Notes under the pieces: generated by a model | What the model was told of the DNA's origin: nothing | What the model saw: only the letters and a program-made list of their open reading frames with translations | Databases searched by the model: none | Position numbers and translations under genes: made by a program | Part shown: positions 38,001 to 53,499 of the stretch, in pieces | Numbering within the stretch: the stretch's first letter is position 1 | How the letters are laid out: the number at the start of each line of letters is the position of its first letter | DNA from: Rotaria socialis | Taxonomy: Eukaryota > Rotifera > Eurotatoria > Philodinida > Philodinidae | DNA: 64,000 nucleotides | Assembly: GCA_905331475.1 (NCBI GenBank) | Contig: CAJNYU010002985.1 | Coordinates: 124,001-188,000 of the forward strand | Direction: 5' to 3'

Positions 38001-38145
38001 TTCTTTCGGCCAATTTTATACCATTCCTTTCAATCATAGTGTCGACTGCTCTGGTGACTTCGCCAATGATGCCGGAGAAATCTCAACTGATCTCAACTTG
38101 ATGGCAAATGAAGAAGGAAACGATAATAGTTATGATTTCCTCTAA
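35049..38145 (+). CDS. Unrecognised protein with ubiquitin-like N-terminus (head-to-head pair, plus)
   Basis: Eleven exons: 35049-35355, 35406-35489, 35543-35790, 35847-36073, 36142-36207, 36258-36448, 36511-36615, 36684-36919, 37356-37502, 37558-37787, 38040-38145; 648 residues. Residues 1-102 match the pattern of the minus partner (SYETIRTWIAKWWGLDKTKV, IEIKDQPHEFVTFDQDYIND). Next come a Ser/Asp linker, a lysine-rich middle (KRPKPYVRIPLTMKILNNGV, YEKMIKRKK, RRSTKHRKQ) and an acidic tail (DLYRLIDSTLETLPEDPNFW, ending NSYDFL). Basic middle plus acidic tail suggests a nuclear regulator, by inference only. The third exon has a NAGNAG acceptor (CAGCAG), so one residue may be optional. The last intron holds a MITE. 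Confidence 0.78.
37798..38015. mobile_element. Hairpin MITE in the last intron of the plus gene
   Basis: 218 bp with long inverted ends beginning AATTGGCCGAAAGAAAAAAC and ending in the complement. The arms include copies of GTCGAAAGTAAAAAATGTCG. No coding potential. It lies inside the intron 37788-38039 and leaves both splice sites intact. Confidence 0.85.
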
Positions 38146-38579
38146 GACTTTTGTGATATTGTTAGGGTCTGACATCTTTATCTATATGTTGGAGGTCAAC
38201 ATTCTCTTGTTTGTTTGTTTCCTCTCGTTCTTCCCTCTTTTGTTTATTGTTATTAAGTAGTTGTATCTTTTACATCAATAACGATAGCCGTGTGAACTCA
38301 AGACATAACAGATATATTTTGAAAGACGACTTCATCGAACATTTCCATCTAGTTGTGTGTGATTTTATTTCTTTAATTTTTTTTACTGATAATGAAGCCT
38401 GACATTATTCTTCTTGCTAGTCTATTTTGATTAACTAAACGTACGTTTTATTTATCTCTTAGTCAACTAGGACTTAAAAAGTTCTCGTTCAGGATTGTTA
38501 TATTCTCTGTTCACACATCACATGAACATAAATAGGTCTAGTGACCACTAGAGATAGGAGACAGAAAAAAGAGAGGTAG
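38146..38579. other. 3' flank of the plus gene
   Basis: AT-rich sequence after the stop at 38143-38145, with no exon or repeat recognised. Confidence 0.45.
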
Positions 38580-38785
38580 TACATTGAAAAAAAGGTATCA
38601 TACCGAGCCTAAAAGGGCTCCGAGATTTCCAACGAATTCTGAACCATTTTATGTTACGTATAAACCGGGTTCTGTACGAAACTCTTGTTGAAAATGCCAA
38701 AGTAGGGTTTCCTACATTATTCCTTGCACTCAATGTGATAAATTATACGTAGGCGAAGTTAGCTGCCGATTAGAGCATTTCCAGC
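38580..38785 (+). pseudogene. Penelope-like element remnant (GIY-YIG endonuclease region)
   Basis: The plus strand reads PFYVTYKPGSVRNSC, a stop, then KCQSRVSYIIPCTQCDKLY followed by VGEVSCRLEH. This is the paired-cysteine plus YVGE pattern of the GIY-YIG endonuclease carried by Penelope-like retroelements. Only the C-terminal region remains, with an in-frame stop. Its end runs into the large inverted repeat. Confidence 0.5.
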
Positions 38786-39428
38786 GGCGATTCGCCCAGG
38801 AATTATTCCAATTGTTCAAGCCCTGTTTCAAGTACAACTCTATGAGTTCTATTCATTGGTGTAATCAGATTTTCCATAGTCCAAATAATGGTCCCAAAAG
38901 TCCCAAAATACTGAATTTTCCTATTGGAATTCTGTTGTTGATTCGAGTAATTCCAGCGGTGATCCGTCCAAAGACATGTTCCAAGCGTTCCAATACTTCT
39001 TCGAAATAGGACTCGACGAGCTCTATCTAATTATATGCTCAGACTTTCGTTAACGGAAAGTATGATTTTTGGACTCACAGATGCCGTAGCTGAGTATCGG
39101 CAAATCCTACTTTGGACTATCCGATATTTGACCATACCATTAGATAGAGTTCGGCGAGCTCTATTTGGAACAAGTATTTAAACGCTTGGAACATGTCTTT
39201 GGATGAATCACCGCTGAAATTATTCGAATCAACAGCCAGAATTCCAATAGGAAAGTTCATTATTTTATGATTTTTGGGACCATTGTTTGGACTATGGAAA
39301 ATCTGATTACATCATTGAATAGAACTTATAGAGTTGTACTTGGAACAGGGCTTGAACAATTGGAATAGTTCCTGGGCGAATCGCCACTGGAAATACCCGA
39401 ATCGGCTGCTAACTTCACTTACGTACAC
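38748..39428. repeat. Large inverted repeat, about 285-bp arms
   Basis: Left arm about 38748-39030 and right arm about 39138-39428 are inverted copies (GTTCAAGCCCTGTTTCAAGT against ACTTGGAACAGGGCTTGAAC; CGATTCGCCCAGGAA against TTCCTGGGCGAATCG), separated by about 107 bp. The arms differ by scattered substitutions. It could be a fold-back transposon or a post-insertion inverted duplication. Confidence 0.85.
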
Positions 39429-39539
39429 GAATTGAGAGTCAAAATTGAACAAATACTTATCTTATCGTCAATGCTATTCTTCAGATCAGAATGGCACTTT
39501 TTACATGGATTTGAAATAAACTGTCTCACGTCCTCGACC

Positions 39540-40015
39540 CTTCGAGCTGATCTAAACACAAAGCAAAATCATATTTGAAATCTAACATACCTTGTCGTTG
39601 TTTGTTTTGATTGGTCTAAATACAAAATTGAATTACAAATTAATATAACAACTCAAATAAGTATTTCTTTGATTAGTTGATCTAAACATAAAATAAGAAT
39701 CTTATTTAAAATATAACTTACCTCACCATTGCTCGCTTCACTTGATCTAAATAAAAAATAAAAAAACATTGAAATAAAAATTTTCATAATTGTTTCTTTA
39801 GTTAATTGATCTAATTATACAATAAAACTGTATTTGAAATGTATATTACCTATCTATTCATTGCTTCGAGTGATCTAAATATGAAAATAAATAGCAATTT
39901 GAAATAAAAATTCCCTATAGGTATTGAACTGGTTAGTTGATCTAAATAAACAGTTCTATTTTAAATAGAGCTTACTGTGGTGTTGCTTATTTTGATATAT
40001 CTAAATATACGGACA
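39540..40015. repeat. Tandem array of about eight 64-bp units
   Basis: The core GATCTAAA (or a one- to two-base variant) recurs at about 39549, 39613, 39679, 39744, 39808, 39872, 39939 and 39994, spaced 59-67 bp. Alternate units are more alike, giving a dimer of about 129 bp. On the minus strand every second unit reads TTTAG, about 25 nt, then GTAAGT- or GTATGT-like sequence, resembling acceptor-microexon-donor. Confidence 0.8.
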
Positions 40016-40669
40016 GATTACAATTAGAAAAGAAAGGACAGGGGCGTATAAGATACCCTTTCGCCCCATTTCGATTTTTTTCAACTGAACCTAGTAAAAT
40101 TATATATGAATTGAAAGATGCCGTTGAGACAAGCATTGTGATACTAAATCCGTCAAGAAAAAAATGAATTTTAAAAAAGTTATGGGCACAAACAAAAGTC
40201 GACTATTTGACTATATCTCTTGGAAACATTCTTCTATTTTCGACACAACTATATCACAATAGAACTGTTCTCTTATCTACCATTCGATAGACATTTTTAA
40301 GCGCTACAAAATAGGATAACTAGAAAAGTAAAAATAAATTAGAAAATTGATGATCATTGGGCAAAGACCCTCACAAACTATCATTTTCTTCATATTTCGA
40401 CGAAAAGTTTTGGCGAAAATCGAGATGAGCCATTTTTCTCATCTATATCAATCGATAGACATTTTCAAGCGCTACAAAATAGAATATATTTGAAACTGAA
40501 AATGTGTTATCATTGGGGGGAAAAGATCGAAAAATTCTAAATAGATTTTATAGTCGGTTGCTTTTGTCTATTTTGTTTGCATCAAAATGTATATGTTATG
40601 AATGAATAAGTGTTTTATGACATCGGGAAAATGAATTTTATGGGTTTCGATTATGTATATTGGATGTTG
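40016..40669. repeat. Non-coding region with an internal direct repeat
   Basis: The sequence ATCGATAGACATTTT(C/T)AAGCGCTACAAAATAG type occurs twice (about 40285 and 40449), each followed by similar AT-rich text. No open frame. It may be another degenerate non-autonomous element. Confidence 0.45.
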
Positions 40670-41157
40670 TCTTGAGGGTGTGATGTGGGTGACTGCTCTG
40701 TTAACATACCCACACTCTCAAGGTCCATTTGTCAGGTCATTTTCTTTTATTACATCGTTTATTATGCAGCTTGATTTTCATAATACATAATATTATGTTT
40801 AGAATAAGATATTGTGTATCAATCAGACATAAGTAATCTAGGTTACAATATCTTCCAATGTATCGTTGAATAAAAAAATATCATAGATTTTGTTTTATTA
40901 AATTGAAAAAATTATAATGTGCAAATATCAAGAGCATAGAACGTAGTTGGTTTGTTTGGATGTAGTGTAGGAATGAATGACATCTTGATGATAGTCTCGA
41001 TTAGAAAGATTGGGAATGAAGCCAAAATTGAAAATTGTGCTTTGTATTGAAACGGAGACAAAACTGTACTTAAATATTCTATTGCATCTCAACGAATTGG
41101 GTGTAATTCTAATTTAGATTGGCATGGTTGTGGACCCCCCACATCACGCTCTCAAGA
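40670..41157. mobile_element. Possible MITE with 21-bp inverted ends
   Basis: The left end TCTTGAGGGTGTGATGTGGG and the right end (complement TCTTGAGAGCGTGATGTGGG) are inverted copies 488 bp apart. Just inside the left end is a second inverted copy (ACCCACACTCTCAAG at about 40708-40721). No coding sequence inside. Confidence 0.55.
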
Positions 41158-41721
41158 GCATCAAATTTCTTGAAACATATCAGAGGAAGAGATAAAATCA
41201 ATATAGTGATTGTGTGGCATTTTGAAACTCATAGTTCACGTGTTGGTCATAATGGCAATGAATACAATCGTACTGAGTTTATTTCTTTGAATAAATGGAT
41301 TCAAAAATAGATCGGTCTATCTTCTAATGAAAAAGCCAGGCTCAATTTGCTAGTCTCAACTCTTGCTTTTTAGCAGTTGATCTAGTCGAAAATCAAATAA
41401 TAGTTAGGATGAAAGGGCAATCACAAAATCCGCGATTTAAAATTAAACTCACTGAATATTCATGAAATAAGTGTCAATTCTGAAAAATCATTTTTCCTTC
41501 GAAATATTACTCAGCTGTTGACAAATCTATTGTAATCTAATTTAATGCCTTGGAATCATAGGATTGTGTCCGAGTGATAACTTGTTTTTTGAAAGTTCTT
41601 CTCTAGAATATAAAACTTTTGATTTTTATATATCGAATTTCCTTATGATTAAAGTACAATCAAGCATATAACTAAACTAAATGAAAAGTTAAATTTGTAT
41701 ACTAGATAAGAAAAGGCCAGA
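41158..41721. other. Spacer, nothing recognised
   Basis: AT-rich sequence between the possible MITE and the stop of T1/BTB copy C. Confidence 0.4.
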
Positions 41722-43018
41722 TTAGACAGTATAGTAGATAAGACGTTCCCATTTGATTGAATTTTGTAAATTTTGTGCATTACCACATCGATCACCAGCA
41801 TTTTGTTTAGCCACTGATTGTGATGTCCAACAAAGTCGATAGTCAGAATCCAAATCACTAGCATCACATGGATTAACCATAAAGGATAAAGATCCACGTA
41901 CGAAACCCCATGTTTGATTATTAGCATTATACCATCCTACGCCTCGTTTCGATTGCGTAATACATTGATGATTACCGGAACATGTTAATTTTTTATTTTT
42001 CTTCTTTGGTTTCTCATTAGCATTACATTGTTTGGGTAAACATGGATGTAAAACATCCTCCATATCTCCTATGCCTGCCAGAGTTAGAATTTTCTTGTTA
42101 TCAACAGGACGACAAGCAACCAGAAGTTGACTACCATTACATGATTTTTTCAATACAGATAAATCGAATGGTACATTGTATGCACTGCGATGACATTCTT
42201 TCCAACCGGCAAGAGAACTTATAGTTAAATTGATATGTGCACCTTCTCTGGGTGATAGGAAATGATCGGCTAAAATAAACATAATAAATTATATGAGACA
42301 ATAAGTATTTCAGAAGAATTTACTTAAGAATTTATTGCCTTTATTAATTTCAATCTGAGTATTACAGGTTTTAGAAGGAATTTTTCCTTGAAAGAAAAAT
42401 ATCCATCGCTTTATAATCATAACTAGGGCAAAGAGATTTTAAAATATAAGATGATTTTACTTACGTGTTAATCCAAGATCGACAAGCATATGTGTAAAAT
42501 TCAATTGTGAACCAATAAAGGGAGCTTGAAATTGGAGTTGATATTCTGGTTTTTCCGGTTGCCGTTTTATAGTTCTCAATTGATCAAGTAAATAATTAAA
42601 ATAGATTGGATTATAATCAAAAAATACTGCACCCTGTTGATCCACAGGTAAATGTTTTTCAGTATTATCTTTACTAAACATACGAGCTAGTTTCGAACTG
42701 GGCACAGCAGTTAAAGTTGAACGTAATGTAGTTATTTTTTGGCCACCAACATTTAATTCAATCACATCATCGATTGATAATGATGGTGTATCGATTTCTC
42801 CACTACTTGTTGTTTGTGCAAGTGTTGCATCTTCAATAAGTGTTAGATTATTGTTGATGACTTGTTCATCTTGCAAAGCACTTTCATTAACAAAAGCTGT
42901 TTTAACAAATAAACTTCTATTGACTAATAATATAATCCAAAATACCTAGAGATAGAATCATAATTTAGAACTAGGAATATGTAAAACTCAAAATACTTAC
43001 AAACAACATAGAAAACAT
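41722..43018 (-). CDS. Predicted secreted T1/BTB protein, copy C
   Basis: Three exons: 43001-43018, 42465-42945, 41722-42269; 348 residues. Signal peptide split by an intron (MFSMLF then VFWIILLVNRSLFV). T1/BTB domain with DVIELNVGGQKITTLRSTLT and FFDYNPIYFNYLLDQL. The Cys-rich C-terminal half (GWKECHRSAYN, LLVACRPVDNK, GVGWYNANNQTWGF, NPCDASDLDSDYRLCW, GDRCGNAQNL, WERLIYYTV) is one exon here, whereas copies A and B have an intron in it. It also has a lysine-rich insert (NANEKPKKKNKK). It is intact and is more divergent from A and B than they are from each other. Confidence 0.85.
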
Positions 43019-44094
43019 GATTGATTATTTCTAGTTATCACATATACTGATTATTATCGTTTCCAGAAAAATACATCGACAAATGAGTCGTGCAAATCTT
43101 AATGCTAAAATAAACTTCCAAATGAGAGAAAATGCTTTTCTTTCTTTCTATCTCTGTCTCCGTAATGAGAACCGGTTATTTGTTTATCTACATGAGAAGA
43201 ACATTAAACATCGTTCTTTTCAGGCCTTGATGAGTCCCTATAAGATAGAAAGTATCATATATAATTATGTATTTAATAATGTTCTTTAGAAATTTTTTAA
43301 AACACATCAAATCTAATAATCCCATACAAATTTACACTTGTCCTTGTATTATGCATCTATCAGTTATTTTAAATGGTACATCTTCGCTAATGTTTCACAT
43401 CATTGGTTCTCATGGTTTTTCTTGTTAATTATTCAACAACAAGTTTGATATACAAATTAGATTTATACATGTGTTTTCTTTCCGGTGAATGTCCTTATTG
43501 AAAAAGGTCAGATATTTGTATAATCTTTCAGCTAACGATAATAATATATAGTGTGATACTCAAGCTTATTTATTATAACCTGTTGTCGAGACCATAATAC
43601 TGAGTTTATTCTTCGCTGAAGTTAAGATAAGTTATACAGTCCGTAGCTTGTCTGTCAGACTACTAACTAGTTAATGATCTGTTCTGCAGTATTGATCAGC
43701 CACGATCTTCTATGCTTATTCTGTATGTATATCATTTCAATATTGATAATTAGTCTTGAGAGAAAAATCTCTATATAACATTATGTTTATTATTTTTATT
43801 AATTTAGCAACTAGCTAAAACAAGGTCATATACATTTCCGGCTACTTTACTTCTCAATCATTTGTCTGATTCAAGGGAAATGCTCGTATGTTTTTTTTCT
43901 CATTGTAATCAGTACAGAAGATTTGGCTAAGATCGATTTTTAGCGAGCTTCATCTCATTTGTAGTAGTTTCAAAACGTACTTGAAAGAAATTCAAGTGGA
44001 AAAATTCAATAATTTACTGATTTTATGATCATAAATTAATAAAAAGAAAAATTAATTTTAAAAGTATTTATGTTGATGGTTCGTTTGATAAATT
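43019..44094. other. Intergenic, nothing recognised
   Basis: Holds the promoter of T1/BTB copy C and the 3' flank of membrane protein paralogue B. The plus ORF at 43083-43289 has no homologous counterpart at copies A or B and no splice support. Confidence 0.45.
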
Positions 44095-44791
44095 TCAATT
44101 GCTGTTACTTGCATACTGTCGTCGTTTTACCAACTTTTGAATAGCTCGTGGATATTTTTCATCTAGTGTGAAATTGCTAATAGTTTTTCTCCATTCTTCA
44201 AATGATCGAGGATCTATCCATGAGTGTCGTCGAGTATCAGATCGCTTTTCCATTGGAGATTTACTACGATTTGATGAAGTATATTGTACTGCAAGAGAAC
44301 TTCTTTGATGAAAAAGTTGAACTGTTTCATTAAAGTCTTGATCACGTTGATCGATTGTTGCTAATCTTCGTTGTATATCACGTATAGAACATGACTCTCT
44401 ACGAGTTCGTTTCTTGCTCATATTCTGTGATCTATTAAAATATATGTCCCATAATTTGTCACGTTTTTCTTTATCAGCTAGTTCTTCTAAAACAAATATT
44501 TTTCATTTGATTTAATTGATGGATACGCTTTTTCTTTATTTGCTTGCCTAATATTTGTTTGTTGTCGGTTTTTTCACGAAAACTTTTATTCAACAATGCA
44601 TTCGAATATTTTGATGAATGTTCAACGACTCCAGCCGATGGTACCATTTGCATTATCAGTAGAAATAGAATACATGACGAATACCAGAAAATAACAACCA
44701 CAATATATGCAATAGCATCCGAAGAATCATAGATAGTCGTTAATTCCAATGGCTTATTTTGTTCTACTAACAGGAAAGTTGTATTATTCAT
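44095..44791 (-). CDS. Small single-pass membrane protein, paralogue B
   Basis: Two exons, 44548-44791 and 44095-44486; 211 residues from the first true ATG. Hydrophobic segment IAYIVVVIFWYSSCILFLLI near residues 31-52, preceded by an NTT sequon. Exon 2 begins EELADKEKRDKLWDIYF, matching paralogue A (EELGNKQNRDRLWDIYL). The basic tail contains SFEEWRKT and PRAIQKLVKRR, matching A's SLDRWKEL and PWAVQKLMARR. The intron has the same position and phase as in A, but here the donor is GC (GCAAGC) rather than GTGAGC. Function is unknown; see paralogue A for the KCNE-like layout. Confidence 0.75.
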
Positions 44792-45753
44792 GATTAAGTC
44801 CAAATATTTTTGTTAAGACGGATCAATCGAAGTTATGAAAAAAGAAAAAGAAAAATCACAGGCTGTTTTTTGTACTGCGATAAGTGTTTATCAGACAGTT
44901 ATTCGTGCATGCAAAAATTTTATATGCAAGTAAATAACGAACAACTAATAGCGTTATTTTTCTGTATTAATATGCGTATTTTTGTGATTGATAAAAACCA
45001 AGAATTTCTAGCCGGTAAGATATTTGTCAAAGATAGTACATTCTGAAAACCTTGTCATAACTACAGAAATCTGATCTAAAAATAATAATAATAACGTGAA
45101 TCCATCTCAATGTGATTAGTAACGGCGTCTACATTGATTTTTATGTTTTAATCCCGCAGCGACTGTGTGAACTGATGTTTACTTAGAAATTCAATACATC
45201 GATTAAATCCTTTACGCTGTTGTTGGAAATTGAGAAACTGTGATAAATGCTTGTAGAAACAGTTTCAAGCCAAGATGATTAATTTTTTCTCTCTTCAACA
45301 CTAGCGTATCATCTCAGTACTAATAAAGTAAAAGTATGGATCAAATAAAAAGTTGTTTGTTTGATTTTTTCCTTTCAAACAAGCACATCAATGTTGATCA
45401 AAGATCAACAAGAAAAAGAACGTACATTGATCGGTAAGGACAGAGAAAGATAGAGAACAAATTAAAGGTTTTTACCGATCATATTTAGTACAAAAAAAAG
45501 AAAAAGAGAAAGATAGAAGAGATATCTATGCTTATGGGAAACTTAAAAATTGGCGAATTTGCACATTTTAAAAAATTCATTTCATTTGCTAGTGTGTCAG
45601 GTTTTCATATGTGAAATTAAACCACACAATATCAGGTGCATAGTGAAATACAAACGGACATTAGAAATAGTTGAGTCCGAAGCTCATCATTGAGGTAAAC
45701 GGAGAGAAAGAAAAATAAAAATTAATAGCAAAATAGAGCGTATGTGTTTTGTT
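44792..45753. other. Intergenic, nothing recognised
   Basis: Between the start of paralogue B and the stop of alpha-actinin, both on minus. No exon or clear repeat found. The plus ORF at 44810-45046 lacks any supporting splice or motif evidence. Confidence 0.45.
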
Positions 45754-50179
<4,426 letters not shown>

Positions 50180-52196
50180 AGTTTTGTTTTCTTTCTTTTG
50201 ATTATACTTTTCTTTGAATAATTAATTATTTAACTGCAAACGTCAATCAACGAGTACATCTACAATTATAATTTACTCACGTTTGTTCATCATATAGTTT
50301 GGTAGTCATTTTATGAAATGAAATATCAGACACATAAGCCGGCAATGGTTAACAGAACAAGAAAGGAGAAGAAGAAAAATAATAATACGTTTGAAAACAA
50401 AGACAGATGGGAAGATGCCTGAAGTGAATATAGCAATACTATTCAGTAGTAGTTGAACATCGTCTATTCAAAAGTGTTAATTGTCTTGTTCATTCGAGCG
50501 AACGAACGAATGATTGACATAAATTGATGTACCTTTTTCTCGAAAAGAGAAAAAGAAAGAATCGCTAAGCTCTATCAAAATAAGTCAAAGAGGCGTATTC
50601 ATAGTGATCAAGTTAAGTAGGTTAAGATACCAAATGAAGCATACAAAGTTAATTTGATTGACCGGTAACAAACATTAAGCAGTTGTGGTTGTTGTTCTTC
50701 TCTTGGAGTCTTTTTTTTCTTTCTGTATATCGTATTCGATCAATGCCATGGATAAAAAAACAATAAGTGACGATAAATAACTGCAGTGATAAAGCGAACA
50801 AGCCTAGAACTAATATTTCTTATATCTTATTTGTTGATCTCTCAGTATCATTGTGATTCGAAAGAAAAACAAGAAATAAAAATTAAATATATAAGAAATA
50901 AAAACTATTATTTTGACAAATGGTTTTTTTTCCCGACTAATAAAAAAGATAACAATAGTGGGAACGAACCTATTTTCAGTTCTGGTTATATCGCATGTTT
51001 GTTATTGACAAACAACTCCTTACGAATGAGACACAGAGAAGAAACAAGAGAAAGAGTAGCAAACCCAATCGACGACACATCGTTTCTTCCAAGAGAAAAA
51101 AAAACGGGAACATAGAGAGGAGTTAAGATGATCTTTGGTACTGACAGATGTTCGATCTATATGTATACTTGGTCTAGTAAGACGCATCGTCGTAATGCAA
51201 CGCTTCCCTCCTTTAGACGGCAACGATAGACTTGTATACCTATATGTCTAGATGTCTGCTCATGTTATAAACTTTTCCTTCACTCGTCGCGTTGTTCTCT
51301 TTCGCTTATTATTTTCTTGCGAGGTTTCCTGTAGTACATATATGCATATATGCAACATCATTAGGAGAATAGGATTGATGCATGCAGGAGGGGGACACAG
51401 AGAAAGCAAAAAAATAACTCTGCATAAAACAAGCCACAATGATATATCGTCCATATATCTACAGAGAAGAGGTAAACGATCTCTATTTGACGATGTTTTC
51501 TCTCTTTTCTGTCTTTTGTTCGTTCGTGGCAATGCAATCTTTTACTATTATTATTATTATTGTGTTTTCTTATTCTTCTCTGTCTCTCTCTCTCTCTCTC
51601 TCTCTTTTTCTCCTCCTTAGTTTGTCCTAAACAGGACAAGTGACGACACAAGAGCAATACTCAATGACAGATTACCGCAATTCGACAATAGCAAAAAAAT
51701 AGATGTAACATTTACGAATGAATCGATTAATCAAACAATAGATAAATCACAAATCAAATTGACGAATCAAGGATTGTTGCTATTTTCTCTGTGTCTTTGC
51801 TTTTCTTAAACACAGTGCCGCAGTAGTAGTAGTAGTAGCCGTTCGTTCATTCATTCTGCTATAGTCATTCATGATTTCTTTTCTTTATTGTTTAAACAGC
51901 GGTGGTGCCGTTTTCTGATTGGTATTTTTTACAAACCATTCTGATCGGAGAGTTGAATTCTTGTCTGTTGTCTATCATTCATTTGGAAAAACAATCAAGA
52001 ACCTATGCTTTATAGTTTATTGTATGAAAAATCTAGATAAATCATGTTCAAATATAGTCAATAACACATAACTAAGAGAATCATTCTTCTTTTCTTTCCT
52101 ATTTTAATACTCTTGTTGTAGTTTATTTTTAACTGTACATATATAGAAAAAGAAAGTTGCCATTGACTTTGATTCTGTTTCAGTATAAGTCATAGA
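50180..52196. other. Intergenic between two divergent genes
   Basis: Two kilobases upstream of both alpha-actinin and the UBE2U-like gene. Contains a (TC)n tract at about 51581-51615 and a TTA run near 51546-51560. The open frames at 50786-51657 overlap on both strands and follow the skewed composition; none has splice support. Confidence 0.45.
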
Positions 52197-53349
52197 ATGC
52201 ATTCTCGAGCTTATTTATTGATAAAACGTGACCTGTATTTACTTGATAACAATCCCGTTGACGGCATCGATATCGAACCTATTTCTGATGAAAATCTTTT
52301 TGATTTAACATTATTTCTCCGTCCAAGACAAGGTTCAATGTGGTTTGGTTCGATGTTTCGAATATTTTGTTCATTTTACGATACATTCAATGTTCAACCG
52401 CCAGTTCTTCAATTTGATCAAATGCACATTCCATATCATCCAAATGTTGATCCAATAACGGGCCGCGTTAATGTGGCAACAAGTGAAAAATGGAGTTCAC
52501 GTTTCACATTACGATCGCTGCTTGACGATTTAGTAAATGCGTTTACGACGCCAGACGAAAAAGCTCTAATTAATTCTGACGCTATGCGTATGCTCAAATA
52601 TCGTCCAAGTGATTATCAAGCTATAATACATGAATCAATAATAAAAAGTCAACATTTAATGGATTCAATCAATGAGGAAAAATCAAATCTTGGTCGTTCG
52701 CCAGGTCTTTTACCAAAAGGAAAAGAGGGTAAAAGTTAAAAAGAATTCTTGTATCGAAAAATTTCATTTATTCTTTTACAGCCAATCGAGCACGTTTACG
52801 GACACCGGGAATCGGTGCACGACGACAACGGAATAATCTATCATTTAATCAACGAGTTTCATTCGAAGATTATCTTAATACATGGAAAGGAATAGCAACA
52901 TCGAAGCCGAATCCAAACGATGAAAATTCTCTACTTAGTTATTTAAGTTTACAACCAAAATTACAAGCTCAACATCTTGCATTAAATCCAAATGAACTTG
53001 GTACGATTGATACATGAATCGAATGGTTATAAACCTTTTTTTAATTTAATTTTTAGCTCGACAACTTGATGATCGAGCACTTCAATTTGAGAGACTTAAG
53101 TATGGTAGATTAACAAACGATGACAGTACTCGTAAGCTTGTTCAATTTTCGCAAATGAGTTTAGCTGAAAATAATCAACGACAACTTGTTGTTACAGAAG
53201 CGAATAGTCGCGTTGATGAGACGTCAAATTATGAAAATAGTTTTCGAACAAAAGAAGAACCGAATATTGTTCAAAGTGATGAAGTTGATGAACTTTTACA
53301 ATGGACACAATGTTTGCCCGATGGCGATGAAATTACTGAGGAGAAATGA
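52197..53349 (+). CDS. UBE2U: UBE2U-like ubiquitin-conjugating fold, catalytic Cys absent
   Basis: Three exons: 52197-52728, 52782-53000, 53057-53349; 347 residues. The start (MHSRAYLLIKRDL) and the E2 core (FQ/YAPPVV-like region NVQPPVLQFDQMHIPYHPNV, then DPITGRVNV, EKWSSRFTLRSLL) follow UBE2U. Two features outside the core also match that family: SFEDYLNTWKGIATSK after the domain and an acidic tail VDELLQWTQCLPDGDEITEE. At the catalytic position, right after HPNVDPITG, the sequence is RVNVATSEKW with no cysteine. The protein should therefore not form a ubiquitin thioester and probably acts as a UEV-type scaffold. This assignment rests on remembered family motifs. Confidence 0.85.
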
Positions 53350-53499
53350 TATTTTTCTATTGATTTAATTTAATTTCTTTCATGAAATCTCATTGTCTTT
53401 TTTCTTTATTTGATTGAAACATAAAAATTTCATTTATTTTACTTTTCGGAAATATTGTTTTTAGATTGACTTAGTTTTTAAAGAAATTCTATCGGCAGC

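Noticed and set aside
39540-40015. Tandem micro-exon coding array
   Set aside because: The 25-nt pieces enter and leave in different phases and several contain stops, so they cannot form one protein.
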